64,000 nucleotides of DNA from CAITWD01 sp963842065. Lineage in GTDB: Bacteria; Actinomycetota; Thermoleophilia; Miltoncostaeales; Miltoncostaeaceae. Location: the NCBI GenBank assembly GCA_963842065.1, contig CAWJEW010000004.1, forward strand, positions 1 through 64,000, written 5' to 3'. The first letter of the stretch is position 1, and each line of letters starts with the position of its first letter. Both the position numbers and the translations under genes were made by a program. The notes under the pieces were generated by a model. It worked only from the letters and a program-made list of their open reading frames with translations, did not search any database and was not told the DNA's origin. Of the stretch, positions 42,986 to 51,557 are shown one piece after another.

Positions 42986-45900
42986 TGACCTCCCCCGGCT
43001 GATGCGCCGGCGAGCTCGGCACGCAGCTGGGCTTCGAGCTCCGCCAGACGGGAATCGATCTGCTCACGCGAGGTGCGCTCGTAGACGAGGTCCTCGCGGT
43101 AGCGCTGCAGGAAGTACCCGATCGTCTCGACGCGGATCTTGATCGAGCCGGTCGCCTTGTTCTCGTCGATGTCCTTGAAGCAGAAGTACGGCGTGCCCGC
43201 CGTCTGGACGGTCTCCTCGACCACGGTGTAGATCGGTGCGTCGTGGCCGCACTTGAACGACGAGAGCTCGAGCGCCACGAGATTCGGGTGGCGCGCGACG
43301 TACTTGGCCGCCCAGACCTTGCGGCTGGTGTTCTCCGAATACGAGTTCTTCCACACGTCGCTGATGTCGAACGGGTCCGCGATTCGCCCCGTGCGAATGT
43401 CCTCGCCGAACAGCCGATCCATCAGGTCGTCGTCGATGGGCAGCGAGTCCTGGGTGAACACCGGATAGCCGATCCGCTGGAACTCGGCGAAGATTTCGTG
43501 GTTGACCCCGGGGTCGTTGTGATAGGGGCGCCCCAGCAGCACGATACCCAGACGATCCTCGGCCTCGAGCTGGTCGAGCACCTCGCGCGCGGCGTGCCGG
43601 ATGTCTGTCTCGTAGCGCTCCAGGCAGCGGTACCCCTCGTCGACCGCGCGGCGGTGCTCGGCCTGCGTGAGCCCCAGCAGGTCCGCCCAGTCGTCGAACA
43701 GCTGCTTTTCGAACAGGCGCGGATCGTCGACGTGGACAAACGTGTTCTTGTAGCGCACGCCCATCTCGGCGAACACGTCCCCTTCCTTGGTGAATGCCGC
43801 CTTCACGGCCTCCGGGGTCGCCGTGACGGTCGGGCACGCACGCTGGCCCATGGTGCAGCTCAGGTGCGAGTTGAGCGTGTCGATCATGGGGAAGAAGATC
43901 ACGTCCAGCGGCCGCTTCGTGTGATGCTTGTAGAGCAGGTTGTGGACGTGCGGGATGCCGATCTTGCTCGGGAAGCACGGGTCGATCGCACCGCGCTTGG
44001 CACCCTCTTTGTACATCTCCTCGCTGGTGAAGTCGGAGTAGACGATGTTCTGGGGCGGGATCCCCAGCGCCTCGAACCAGCCCGCAAACAAGGGGTTTGT
44101 CGAGTACGCGTTCAGGACCCGCGGCATGCCGATGCGCAGCGACTCCCGTTTGCCGGCGGCCTCGTTGCGCCGGCGTTGGGCCGACGTGAGCGTCCGCTTG
44201 GTCGGCGGGTCGGCGACCACCTGAGCCCGCGGCGAGCGGAATACCGCCGCCGCCGACAGCTCCGGGAAGTTCGGGTACTGCTCACGATTGGAGTCCATGC
44301 CCTGCTTGATGACCCGCATCGCGTCGACGTCCTCGACCAGACCCCGCTCGCACGAGTTGCCGACGATCAGGCGCTTGACCCCGGGCAAGATCTCGATCTT
44401 GCTCGCGCGCGGCTCGTCGGCCAGGTCTTCACCGACGTTGACGTCGATGAAGGTGCGCAGGCAGCGGTTCTTGCAGAAGTAGCAGCGCGTGTCCTCGCTA
44501 CGGTGCGAGGTGTAGGTGATCTCCTGGATGCGGTCGATCCCGATGAACTCGGTCCGGTGACCGCGCGCATAGAGCCGGCCGGCTTCAATGGCCGCGCCGA
44601 TCGCCCCGGACTCTCCGCAGTGCGGGTGCACGGTGATCTTCGCAGCGACGTCCTTGCCGGCGAAGCGCTGCTCGATGAAGTCCACCTGCGACTTGACTGC
44701 TGCGAGGTTGTGCTGCGTGCCGCCCTGCAGGACGAAGTTCGTGCCGAGGGCCGCCAGGTTCGGCATCTGGGCCACGTACAGCCAGATGTTCTTGGGCAGC
44801 ACGGCGGCGAGCCCCGCCATGATCTCCTCGGGCTTCCAGCCTTGGCGCTGGAAGTCGACGATGTCGGACTGCATGAACACCGCGCAGCCATAGCCGAAGG
44901 TCGGCATCGCCTCGGCGTCGAACGCGATATTGGCGTACTGGCGCACGTCGTAGCCGAAGGTCTCGGCGGTGCTCTGCAGGAAGTATCCGTTGCCCGCGGA
45001 GCACTGGGTGTTGAGCTTGAAGTCCTTGACCTGCCGGTTCTTGATGACGATCAGCTTGATGTCCTGACCACCGACGTCGACGATGACATCCACGTCCGAG
45101 AAGAAGTGCAAGGCGGACTCAGTGTGCGCGACGGTCTCCACGAGGGCCACATCGGCGCGCAGGACGTCCTTGAGGATGTCCTTGGCATAGCCGGTCGTGC
45201 CGATGCCCAGGACCTCGAGCGTCGCGCCGGCCTCCTCGACCTGCGCCTTCAGGGCGCCGAGGATGTCCTTGGTGTCCTCGATCGGGTTGCCCTTGGACAG
45301 CTGGTACGCCTTCACCAGGACGTTGCGGTCCTCGTCGAGGAGCGCGGCCTTGGTCGAGGTCGATCCGCCGTCGAGTCCAACGAATCCACGCACAACCTGG
45401 CCGGGCGAAAACGTCGCCGGCGTGAAGGGCGGGATCGTGTGACGCTCCACGAAGCTGTCGAGCTCCTCACGCGAGTCCCAGAGGCCGCGGCTGCCCGAGG
45501 CCTGCTTTTCCTCGAGCCGTCCCACGTCGATGTAATGCCGCAGCAGCTTCGTGCCGCGGTAGACGCCGACGCCGTCCTCTTCCTCCTTGCCGAACTCGAC
45601 GGCGCCGAGCGCCGCGAAGTACTGGGCGTTGTCAGGCACCCAGATCAGATCCCGGGGATCGTCGCAGTCGGGCAGCGGCGTCTTGCGCTCCTGCCAGATC
45701 CTGGGGATGTTCTCCTTCCACGCCTCGACCATGCCGCGGATGTACGTGTTCGGACCGCCGAGCAACAGCACGTGCGGCAGCAGCGTGTTGCCGCGGGTCA
45801 GCACGGACAAGTTCTGGCCGATGATCGCGTCGAACAGCGACGCCATCAGCTGGTCGCTGGGCACCCCCATCTTCTGGAGGCTGTTGACGTCGGTCTCGGC

Positions 45901-46455
45901 AAAGACGCCGCACTTGCCGGCGACTGGGTGGATCTTGATGCCCGAGTAGCCCATGTCCGCGAGCTGGTCCGCGGGGATCTGGAGCTTGGCGTTGATCTTG
46001 TCGATGACCGCGCCGGTGCCGCCGGCGCACTTGTCGTTCATCGACGGGATCTTTTTCTTCTTGCCCGTCTCGGCGTCTTCCTTGAACACGATGATCTTCG
46101 CGTCCTGCCCGCCGAGCTCGATCACCGACCCGCACTGCGGGTAGAGCTTCTCGACCGCCAGGCAGACGGCGTTGACTTCCTGGACGAACTTCGCGCCGAT
46201 CCGGGGTGCGACACCGCTGCCGCCGGAGCCGGTGATGAAGATCCGGAAGCGCTCGGGCGGCAGCGGGAAGTCGGACTCGATCCGGGTCAGGAACTCGAGG
46301 ACCTTCTCGGGCTGCTTGGTGTCGTGGCGCTGGTAGTCCCGCCAGAGGATCTCGTCGGTCGTCGGCTCGACGACGACGGCCTTCACCGTCGTCGAGCCGA
46401 CGTCCAGGCCGACATAGAGCCGGTCGTAGTCACGGTACCCGGACGCCGGCGTCAT
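42982..46455 (-). CDS. 2-hydroxyacyl-CoA dehydratase activase-like ATPase (tandem ASKHA domains + DUF2229)
   Basis: 1157 residues. Two BadF/BcrA-type ASKHA ATPase units stand in tandem: GLDVGSTTVKAVVV (17-30) with Cys143 in DKCAGGTG and Cys182 in GKCGVFAETD, then FVGLDGGSTSTKAALL (358-373) with Cys485 in TQCSAGNG and Cys524 in GYGCAVFMQS. In HgdC-type activases such cysteine pairs hold one [4Fe-4S] cluster between two subunits; here both pairs lie in one chain. A CxxCxxxC motif follows (658-665). From about 770 comes a DUF2229 region (GMPRVLNAYSTNPLFAGWFE, DPCFPSKIGIPHVHNLLYKH, HLSCTMGQRACPTVTATPEA). These proteins use ATP to push electrons to very low potential. Partner encoded upstream with a one-base overlap. 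Confidence 0.93.
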   Translation of the reverse strand: MTPASGYRDYDRLYVGLDVGSTTVKAVVVEPTTDEILWRDYQRHDTKQPEKVLEFLTRIESDFPLPPERFRIFITGSGGSGVAPRIGAKFVQEVNAVCLAVEKLYPQCGSVIELGGQDAKIIVFKEDAETGKKKKIPSMNDKCAGGTGAVIDKINAKLQIPADQLADMGYSGIKIHPVAGKCGVFAETDVNSLQKMGVPSDQLMASLFDAIIGQNLSVLTRGNTLLPHVLLLGGPNTYIRGMVEAWKENIPRIWQERKTPLPDCDDPRDLIWVPDNAQYFAALGAVEFGKEEEDGVGVYRGTKLLRHYIDVGRLEEKQASGSRGLWDSREELDSFVERHTIPPFTPATFSPGQVVRGFVGLDGGSTSTKAALLDEDRNVLVKAYQLSKGNPIEDTKDILGALKAQVEEAGATLEVLGIGTTGYAKDILKDVLRADVALVETVAHTESALHFFSDVDVIVDVGGQDIKLIVIKNRQVKDFKLNTQCSAGNGYFLQSTAETFGYDVRQYANIAFDAEAMPTFGYGCAVFMQSDIVDFQRQGWKPEEIMAGLAAVLPKNIWLYVAQMPNLAALGTNFVLQGGTQHNLAAVKSQVDFIEQRFAGKDVAAKITVHPHCGESGAIGAAIEAGRLYARGHRTEFIGIDRIQEITYTSHRSEDTRCYFCKNRCLRTFIDVNVGEDLADEPRASKIEILPGVKRLIVGNSCERGLVEDVDAMRVIKQGMDSNREQYPNFPELSAAAVFRSPRAQVVADPPTKRTLTSAQRRRNEAAGKRESLRIGMPRVLNAYSTNPLFAGWFEALGIPPQNIVYSDFTSEEMYKEGAKRGAIDPCFPSKIGIPHVHNLLYKHHTKRPLDVIFFPMIDTLNSHLSCTMGQRACPTVTATPEAVKAAFTKEGDVFAEMGVRYKNTFVHVDDPRLFEKQLFDDWADLLGLTQAEHRRAVDEGYRCLERYETDIRHAAREVLDQLEAEDRLGIVLLGRPYHNDPGVNHEIFAEFQRIGYPVFTQDSLPIDDDLMDRLFGEDIRTGRIADPFDISDVWKNSYSENTSRKVWAAKYVARHPNLVALELSSFKCGHDAPIYTVVEETVQTAGTPYFCFKDIDENKATGSIKIRVETIGYFLQRYREDLVYERTSREQIDSRLAELEAQLRAELAGASAGGGQ

Positions 46456-48233
46456 CAGGCGACCCCACGGGAGACGGCGATCTGACCGCGCGCCTCGGCT
46501 GCGTGCAGCTCAGACACGTGCACGAGGAAGTTCGCGGCCGTCCCGATGCATCCCTTCGTGTGCGGAACCTTGTACAGCGCAGATTCGAGGTACGGATGCT
46601 CGGCCGCGAACTCGCGCGCCTGCTCCAACGTCATCCCCGTTTGCTCCTCCACGCGGTCGATCTCTTGCCGTGCCTTGACGCGGGCCTCGCCCAGCGCCAT
46701 CTGGACGCGGCTGTGGGCGTTGACCTCGCCCTCGCCCGACGTTTCGACCGGCAGGTAGATCATGTCCTTGTACTGGTTGACCACCGCGGACTGGACCCCG
46801 TCGGACTGCGTCGAGGGCATGCAGCCGAACGGCTTGAGCGACAGGACCATGTGGCACAGGTCCTTGTTGGAGTAGTAGATGTTCTTGGCGACCTCGAGGT
46901 GCCCCTCGCCCCCGCCCGAACGCGAGTTGTAGAACGGGTGCCCGAGGCGCTGGAGCTCGTATTGGTCGGTCAGGTCGTGTGGGATGTCGTTGAGCGCCGC
47001 CCGCAGGCGCGTCCACTCGCGCCGGAACACCGCCTCGGCCAGGGTGAGCTTGGCGTTCTTGCGCCGGGCCCGCAGCTCGTTGACCATCCGCCGGTCGAGC
47101 CGCCAGGCGGCCGGCATCGCCTCGTCCTCGTCGGTGTGACGACGGTCGAGGATCATCTGCTTGGCCTGGTGGATCAGGTACATGATCCAGGTGCCCACGG
47201 GCTCGACGACCACCTGGGCGCCCTCCCGCTCGAGGAACGCGAACATGTTGTAGTTGCCGTCGCCTTCGGTGGTCTGCGCCCAGAACTCGCCGGTGATCTT
47301 GACGATCGGCCGGATGCGGGTCCGGTCGAGCCGCACGTCCGCCAGGATCGCGCCCACGTCCGCGAATGCGTCCGTGTAGGTCTTGCCGATCAGCTGGTCC
47401 GCGAACTTGCCCGCCTTCTGGGTGATGTCACCCAGCTTGCGGTCGGCGATCAGGCGCGTCACTGAGGACTCGAGCGTGAAGGTGCGCTTGTCGCGGAGCA
47501 CCTCAAACAGCCGCTCCATCCCGTCGGCGAGCGCGGTGTCGACAGCGCCCTCCTCGACCTCGAACGGGCGCAGCTGATAGCCGACGTCGTTGAGCAGGTC
47601 GCCCATATTCATCGCGTTCAGAATCGCGAGGAAGAAGTCAAGGTTCATCTCGAGGCCGGCCTCGGCCCCGGACTGGTCCATGCCGCCGGCCTGCTGGAAC
47701 AGGATGACGCGGAAGCCGTCAAATCCCGAGTTGCGCAGCGCGAGCCGGTACTCGGCCTCGTACATGCCGAACCGGCAGGGCCCGCACGCTCCGGCGGTCA
47801 CGAAGATGTACTGGTCGAGGATCTCCTGGCGCGAGAGCCCGCCACGCTCGAGTTCCTGGAGGTACTTAACCAGGTTGCCAACGGTGAAGTACGTGGGATT
47901 GCACTGCCCGTTGTTGCCGTATTCCTTGCCGAGCTGGAAGGCGGCGACGTCGGGGACGGGCATCGGCTCGCACAGGTAACCGAGGCCGGCGAGCCCGCCT
48001 TCGATCAGGCGCTCGTGCTTCCACGTGAGCCCGCCGTACAGGACGGTCGTGTGCGGACGCTGGTCTCGCGTAAAGGGGCGCTCGACCGGGCGCTCGAACT
48101 GCTCGACCTGCCGCGGCTCGATGCCCATCTCCTGCTCAAGACGAACCCGCTCCTGCTCGAGGCGCTCGCGGATCAGCTCTTCCGTCGATGGCAGCTGCGA
48201 CCTGGTGGAGGTCGCATTCCCTCGCTGCTCCAT
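46455..48233 (-). CDS. 2-hydroxyacyl-CoA dehydratase-like iron-sulfur protein
   Basis: 592 residues, first gene of the operon. Conserved cysteines appear in EYGNNGQCNPTYFTVGNLVK (Cys111), VTAGACGPCRFGMYEAEYRL (Cys150, Cys153), LSLKPFGCMPSTQSDGVQSA and HTKGCIGTAANFL. This block corresponds to the C-terminal HgdB-like half of the roughly 1400-residue activase fusion proteins of anaerobes, here as a separate polypeptide. Related proteins carry [4Fe-4S] or double-cubane clusters and take electrons from an activase driven by ATP. The first 60 residues form a charged, probably coiled, extension (TEELIRERLEQERVRLEQEM). Substrate unknown. Confidence 0.9.
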   Translation of the reverse strand: MEQRGNATSTRSQLPSTEELIRERLEQERVRLEQEMGIEPRQVEQFERPVERPFTRDQRPHTTVLYGGLTWKHERLIEGGLAGLGYLCEPMPVPDVAAFQLGKEYGNNGQCNPTYFTVGNLVKYLQELERGGLSRQEILDQYIFVTAGACGPCRFGMYEAEYRLALRNSGFDGFRVILFQQAGGMDQSGAEAGLEMNLDFFLAILNAMNMGDLLNDVGYQLRPFEVEEGAVDTALADGMERLFEVLRDKRTFTLESSVTRLIADRKLGDITQKAGKFADQLIGKTYTDAFADVGAILADVRLDRTRIRPIVKITGEFWAQTTEGDGNYNMFAFLEREGAQVVVEPVGTWIMYLIHQAKQMILDRRHTDEDEAMPAAWRLDRRMVNELRARRKNAKLTLAEAVFRREWTRLRAALNDIPHDLTDQYELQRLGHPFYNSRSGGGEGHLEVAKNIYYSNKDLCHMVLSLKPFGCMPSTQSDGVQSAVVNQYKDMIYLPVETSGEGEVNAHSRVQMALGEARVKARQEIDRVEEQTGMTLEQAREFAAEHPYLESALYKVPHTKGCIGTAANFLVHVSELHAAEARGQIAVSRGVA

Positions 48234-49200
48234 TGTTCCTCCTACGCGTCAGTGCGCGTCGCCGACCTCGAAACCGAGGGTGTGTTCGTGCGCCACGCGG
48301 GGGTGGACCGTCGGATCTCGGGACGTGCCGGGATCCGCGGATATCGGGGGATTGCCAGGGCAGCACACTGCCCAACTGCTGAACCGCTCTCTGACACGGC
48401 GACTGCGTCGCCGCGTGCCTGCCGCACGACGCGCGCAGACGGCAGGGCCCGTCGCCGCACGTCGCGTCCTGCGACATCGCAGCTGATCATGTGGCGGCGG
48501 ATCGTGGTGTGCGGGACATTCGTCATCGTGCGTATCCCTGAGGATACCTGCGAACGCCGCGAACGCCGCGATACACGCTCGAGCCTCGCTGTTATCGCGG
48601 GGTGCGGCCGTCGGCCTCGGATCATCCCCGCGCGTGCACGCCCGCGCGGGTGACGCCACACATCGGCGTGTGCGTCGCTCCGCGACACCCGCCCACGACA
48701 CGCAGCTCCCATGGCGCCACACGGCGGCGAATGCCGGTTTGCTGACGTCACGTGCGGGGCCTGTCCATCAATCGGCCGACCATGCCTTTCGGAGGGTCGA
48801 ATAGATGCGAATCAATCTAGGACCGCTGGTGTCCTGCATCCACACCAAATCTGCAGTTGCTACAACGACGTCTCGCAATTTGCGCGGCATTCTCCGCACG
48901 TGCGTCACCGGCGGCCGTCGGTTCAGACAGGCCATTCCCCCAATCCGTCGGTGACACACGCGCACGCCAACCCTGCGCGCGCGTCGCATGCACCCCTGGG
49001 ATCGGGATCCTTGCAGCCGATTCCCGGCGCCCGTGCGTTGACCGCGTGACAGTTAGCACTTACTGTGGCTCCGGAGACTCGCGGGCTTGCGCACACCCCC
49101 GTGCAAGACGCGGATCACCGCCCCCAACGTCAACGGCTTGGGTCGCATCCGGCCCCACCCGGTCCTGAGGCGCCCCAGGTCAACGGGAATGGAGCGATGT
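48234..49200. other. long intergenic region, no gene supported
   Basis: Nearly 1 kb, upstream of the dehydratase operon (minus) and of the DUF7144-like gene (plus). Part of it, about 48780-48900, is clearly less GC-rich than the rest of the window. Open frames have neither motifs nor coding bias. Its length and divergent position suggest regulatory content for the dehydratase operon, but no operator or promoter could be read with confidence. Confidence 0.4.
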
Positions 49201-49617
49201 ATGTCGACAAATACTGAGGGCGCACCATCGGCCTGGAGCGGCTGGATCGGCTTTGCCGGCGTGATTCTGTTCATCGTCGGACTCATCAACGTCATTCAAG
49301 GCCTCGCGGCACTGATCAAGCACACGGTCTATGTGCTGCCGAACTCGGGCCTGCTCGTCAGCACCAGTTACACCACCTGGGGTTTTCTGCTGATGCTCTG
49401 GGGCATCATCATGTGCCTCGCAGCGTACGGGCTGTTTTCCGGGAGCGAGGTGGCGCGCTGGTTCGCCGTGATCGTTGTGGCGATCAACCTGCTTGGCCAG
49501 TTCGTGTGGTTCCCGGCCTACCCGCTGTGGAGCCTGGTGGTGATCGCACTGGATGTGGCGGTGTTGTTCGCGCTTACCGCTCGCTGGCACGAGGCGCAGG
49601 CAAGTTTGGGCAACTAG
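49201..49617 (+). CDS. DUF7144-like four-helix membrane protein
   Basis: 138 residues from the ATG at 49201, with GGAG six bases upstream; an ATG at 49189 is possible. Four helices are clear: GWIGFAGVILFIVGLINVIQ, TWGFLLMLWGIIMCLAAYGL, WFAVIVVAINLLGQFVWFPA and SLVVIALDVAVLFALTA. The layout and the Trp/Gly-rich first helix (AWSGWIGFAG) match a family of small actinobacterial membrane proteins (DUF7144). Function unknown. Its TAG stop sits inside the target duplication of the IS481-type element, which begins two bases later. Confidence 0.85.
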   Translation: MSTNTEGAPSAWSGWIGFAGVILFIVGLINVIQGLAALIKHTVYVLPNSGLLVSTSYTTWGFLLMLWGIIMCLAAYGLFSGSEVARWFAVIVVAINLLGQFVWFPAYPLWSLVVIALDVAVLFALTARWHEAQASLGN

Positions 49618-49618
49618 A
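49613..49618 (+). repeat. target-site duplication, left copy (ACTAGA)
   Basis: ACTAGA stands directly before the left terminal repeat and again directly after the right one. It includes the TAG stop of the DUF7144-like gene. Confidence 0.75.
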
Positions 49619-50694
49619 TGTAATCACCCGCAGCGTTGTTGACGAGGCCCGCTTGACCGGGTGAGGACCCCGGGGCTGTTGTGGAGGTGCCTAACGCCAT
49701 CCACACCCCGGAGGTCCTCATGTCGCACCCTAATGCGCGCCTGACACCGCGCGGACGCTTGCTCGTGGTCGAGCGCATCCTCGCCGGATATCGCGTGGCC
49801 GACGTGGCAGCCCAATTGGGCTGCTCGCGCGCGACCATCTACAAGTGGCTGGCCCGGTATCGGACCGAAGGCCCGGGCGGCCTTTGTGACCGCTCCAGCC
49901 GCCCCACGCGCACCCCGCACCGGCTCGCTGCCGGGCGCGAGGAGACGATCTGTGCCCTGCGGCGTACCGCGCGCCGTGGCGCCGATTGGATCGGTGCCGA
50001 GCTCGGGATCCCGGCCTCGACGGTGGGGCGGGTCCTGCGCCGTCACCACATGCCCGGCCTTGGCGTGCTCGATGCGCTGACCGGCCAACCTGTCCGTCGC
50101 GGCCCGGCCACACACGTGCGCTACGAGCGCGAGAGCCCGGGCGAGCTGATCCACATCGACGTCAAAACGCTCGGACGCATCCCCACCGGGGGCGGCTGGC
50201 GCGCACATGGGCGCACCACCGAAGCCCGCAGGCATCGGTTAGCGGGCTTCGACTACGTCCACGCGGCCGTCGACGATCACTCGCGTGTGGCCTCTGCCGA
50301 GATCCACGCGGATGAGACCGGTGCGACGTGTGCCGGCTTTCTGGAGCGCGCGGCGGTGTTCTTCGCCACCTGCGGCATCACCCGCATCGAGCGGGTAATG
50401 ACCGACAATGCGTTCTCGTATCGGCGCTCGCACGATTTCCAGGCCGCTCTTGAGCGCCTGGGCGCGCGCCATGTGCTCATCCGCCCGCATTGCCCCTGGC
50501 AAAATGGCAAGGTGGAACGACTCAACCGCACGCTTTTGCGGGAATGGGCCTATTCGCAGGTGTTTACGAGCAACGCCCAGCGCGCCGATCTGCTGCCAGA
50601 ATGGCTCACCTACTACAACACCCGGCGCCGCCATTCGGCGCTTGGGGGCCGAGTGCCGATCAGCAGGCTGTCAACAATGTGCTGAGTGGTTACA
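49619..50694 (+). mobile_element. IS481-family insertion sequence, 1076 bp
   Basis: The element is bounded by imperfect 25-bp terminal inverted repeats, TGTAATCACCCGCAGCGTTG at the left (49619-49643) and the reverse of TGTAACCACTCAGCACATTG at the right (50670-50694); 18 of 25 positions match, both ending in TGTTGAC. A 6-bp ACTAGA duplication flanks it. It holds a single transposase gene with intact DDE residues. The TGT...ACA ends and single-ORF plan fit the IS481 family. Both ends and the target duplication are intact, so the insertion is recent. Confidence 0.9.
49720..50685 (+). CDS. IS481-type DDE transposase
   Basis: 321 residues from the ATG at 49720, with GGAGG upstream. An N-terminal helix-turn-helix (VADVAAQLGCSRATIYKWLA, about 26-45) and a second HTH-like segment (ELGIPASTVGRVLRRHHMPG) bind the ends. 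The catalytic core shows HIDVKTLGRI (Asp147), RVMTDNAFSY (Asp229) and WQNGKVERLNRTLLREWAYS (Glu266), the DD(35)E triad of integrase-fold transposases. YYNTRRRHSALGGRVPISRL ends the protein as in related elements. The stop lies within the right terminal repeat. Nothing suggests inactivation. Confidence 0.95.
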   Translation: MSHPNARLTPRGRLLVVERILAGYRVADVAAQLGCSRATIYKWLARYRTEGPGGLCDRSSRPTRTPHRLAAGREETICALRRTARRGADWIGAELGIPASTVGRVLRRHHMPGLGVLDALTGQPVRRGPATHVRYERESPGELIHIDVKTLGRIPTGGGWRAHGRTTEARRHRLAGFDYVHAAVDDHSRVASAEIHADETGATCAGFLERAAVFFATCGITRIERVMTDNAFSYRRSHDFQAALERLGARHVLIRPHCPWQNGKVERLNRTLLREWAYSQVFTSNAQRADLLPEWLTYYNTRRRHSALGGRVPISRLSTMC

Positions 50695-50700
50695 ACTAGA
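50695..50700 (+). repeat. target-site duplication, right copy (ACTAGA)
   Basis: Second copy of ACTAGA, immediately outside the right terminal repeat. On the minus strand it carries the TAG stop of the convergent frameshifted gene. Confidence 0.75.
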
Positions 50701-51273
50701 CCAGCACCGCGCCGCGCACCGGCGGCGTGCACGAAGGAGTGAGCAGGACGGTCCAGGCTGGCCGGAGCCCTCGTCCCGGCCAGTCAGCGACCACACCACA
50801 CGGGCCGCCACGCGCGGCAACAACACGCGCGCACCGACGGCAGCGGGCGGGGTGTGCGCGCCTGCGACCCGCGTGCGCGTGCCGATGCGCATCCGCAGCC
50901 CGTGCTCGAGCGGGACGACCCCGAACACCAGCGGGACGGCCGCGGTAGCGCCGCACGACGATCCAGACGATCGGGCTCTCCGGCAGCTGGCTGCCGCCCC
51001 GTTGCGCACGCACCGCGAGGGCGCCTCGGCCCGCCCGTCGGTCGAGATCGCGGCGACCGCGCCCGCACCGCTGTCGGCGGCGAGGATGTGGACCAGACGC
51101 CGTACCGACCCGATGGCGTTGGTGACCACGAGCGCGGCGAGCGCCGAGGATGGCCCGTCGTCGCCCGGGGCGTCGTCCGGCAACAGGCGCCGGGGGTCGG
51201 GACGCCCGTTGGAGACGACCCACACGCGGGCGGCGTGGGGCGGGTCGATGCGCGTCGCCCGCCATCCCGCCAC
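50696..51273 (-). pseudogene. gene of unknown function broken by at least three frameshifts
   Basis: Codons ending in G or C reach about 95% in one frame and then move, abruptly, to another. Reading on the minus strand: HAARVWVVSNGRPDPRRLLP through NAIGSVRRLVHILAADSGAG to APSRCVRN (about 51273-51005), then GGSQLPESPIVWIVVRRYR (about 51000-50945), then VPLVFGVVPLEHGLRMRIGT through VAARVVWSLTGRDEGSG (about 50940-50765), then AWTVLLTPSCTPPVRGAVLV and TAG at 50696. Each shift needs one base. Joined, they make a protein of about 190 residues that I do not recognise, with hydrophobic strand-rich segments. The start is uncertain (GTG at 51273, perhaps further upstream). It is convergent with the DUF7144-like gene. 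Confidence 0.5.
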
Positions 51274-51557
51274 GCAAGGGCTGCGGTCCGGACGGTGGCG
51301 GCCGTCAGCAGACGACGGCCCGAGGGCAGGGCCGCCAGGGAGACATGTGGCCTCGCGTCGGCTTTACACGGGCGGTAACGTACCGTGAGTGTCTGCGTGG
51401 CGTCGTGGCCCCGCCATGGCGGTCGGCCGCCCCGCGAGCACGGTATCCCCCAGATGTGAACGAGGTTCCTGTGGCGAGTTGCGCCGCCCAGCACGCGAGC
51501 ATCGCCGTGACCCCGGTGTCGGCGCCAGTGGCGAGCGACGGGGAGTCGTAGCCGCCG

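Noticed and set aside
43243..46485. A 1080-codon open frame on the plus strand opposite the activase gene
   Set aside because: It mirrors the strongly GC3-biased activase gene, has no motifs and its product is a shadow rich in Val, Asp, Arg and Leu; the minus-strand gene carries clear ATPase motifs.
49681..49719. Earlier in-frame start for the IS481 transposase
   Set aside because: The ATG at 49720 has a GGAGG at proper distance, and the upstream codons overlap terminal-region sequence without family similarity.
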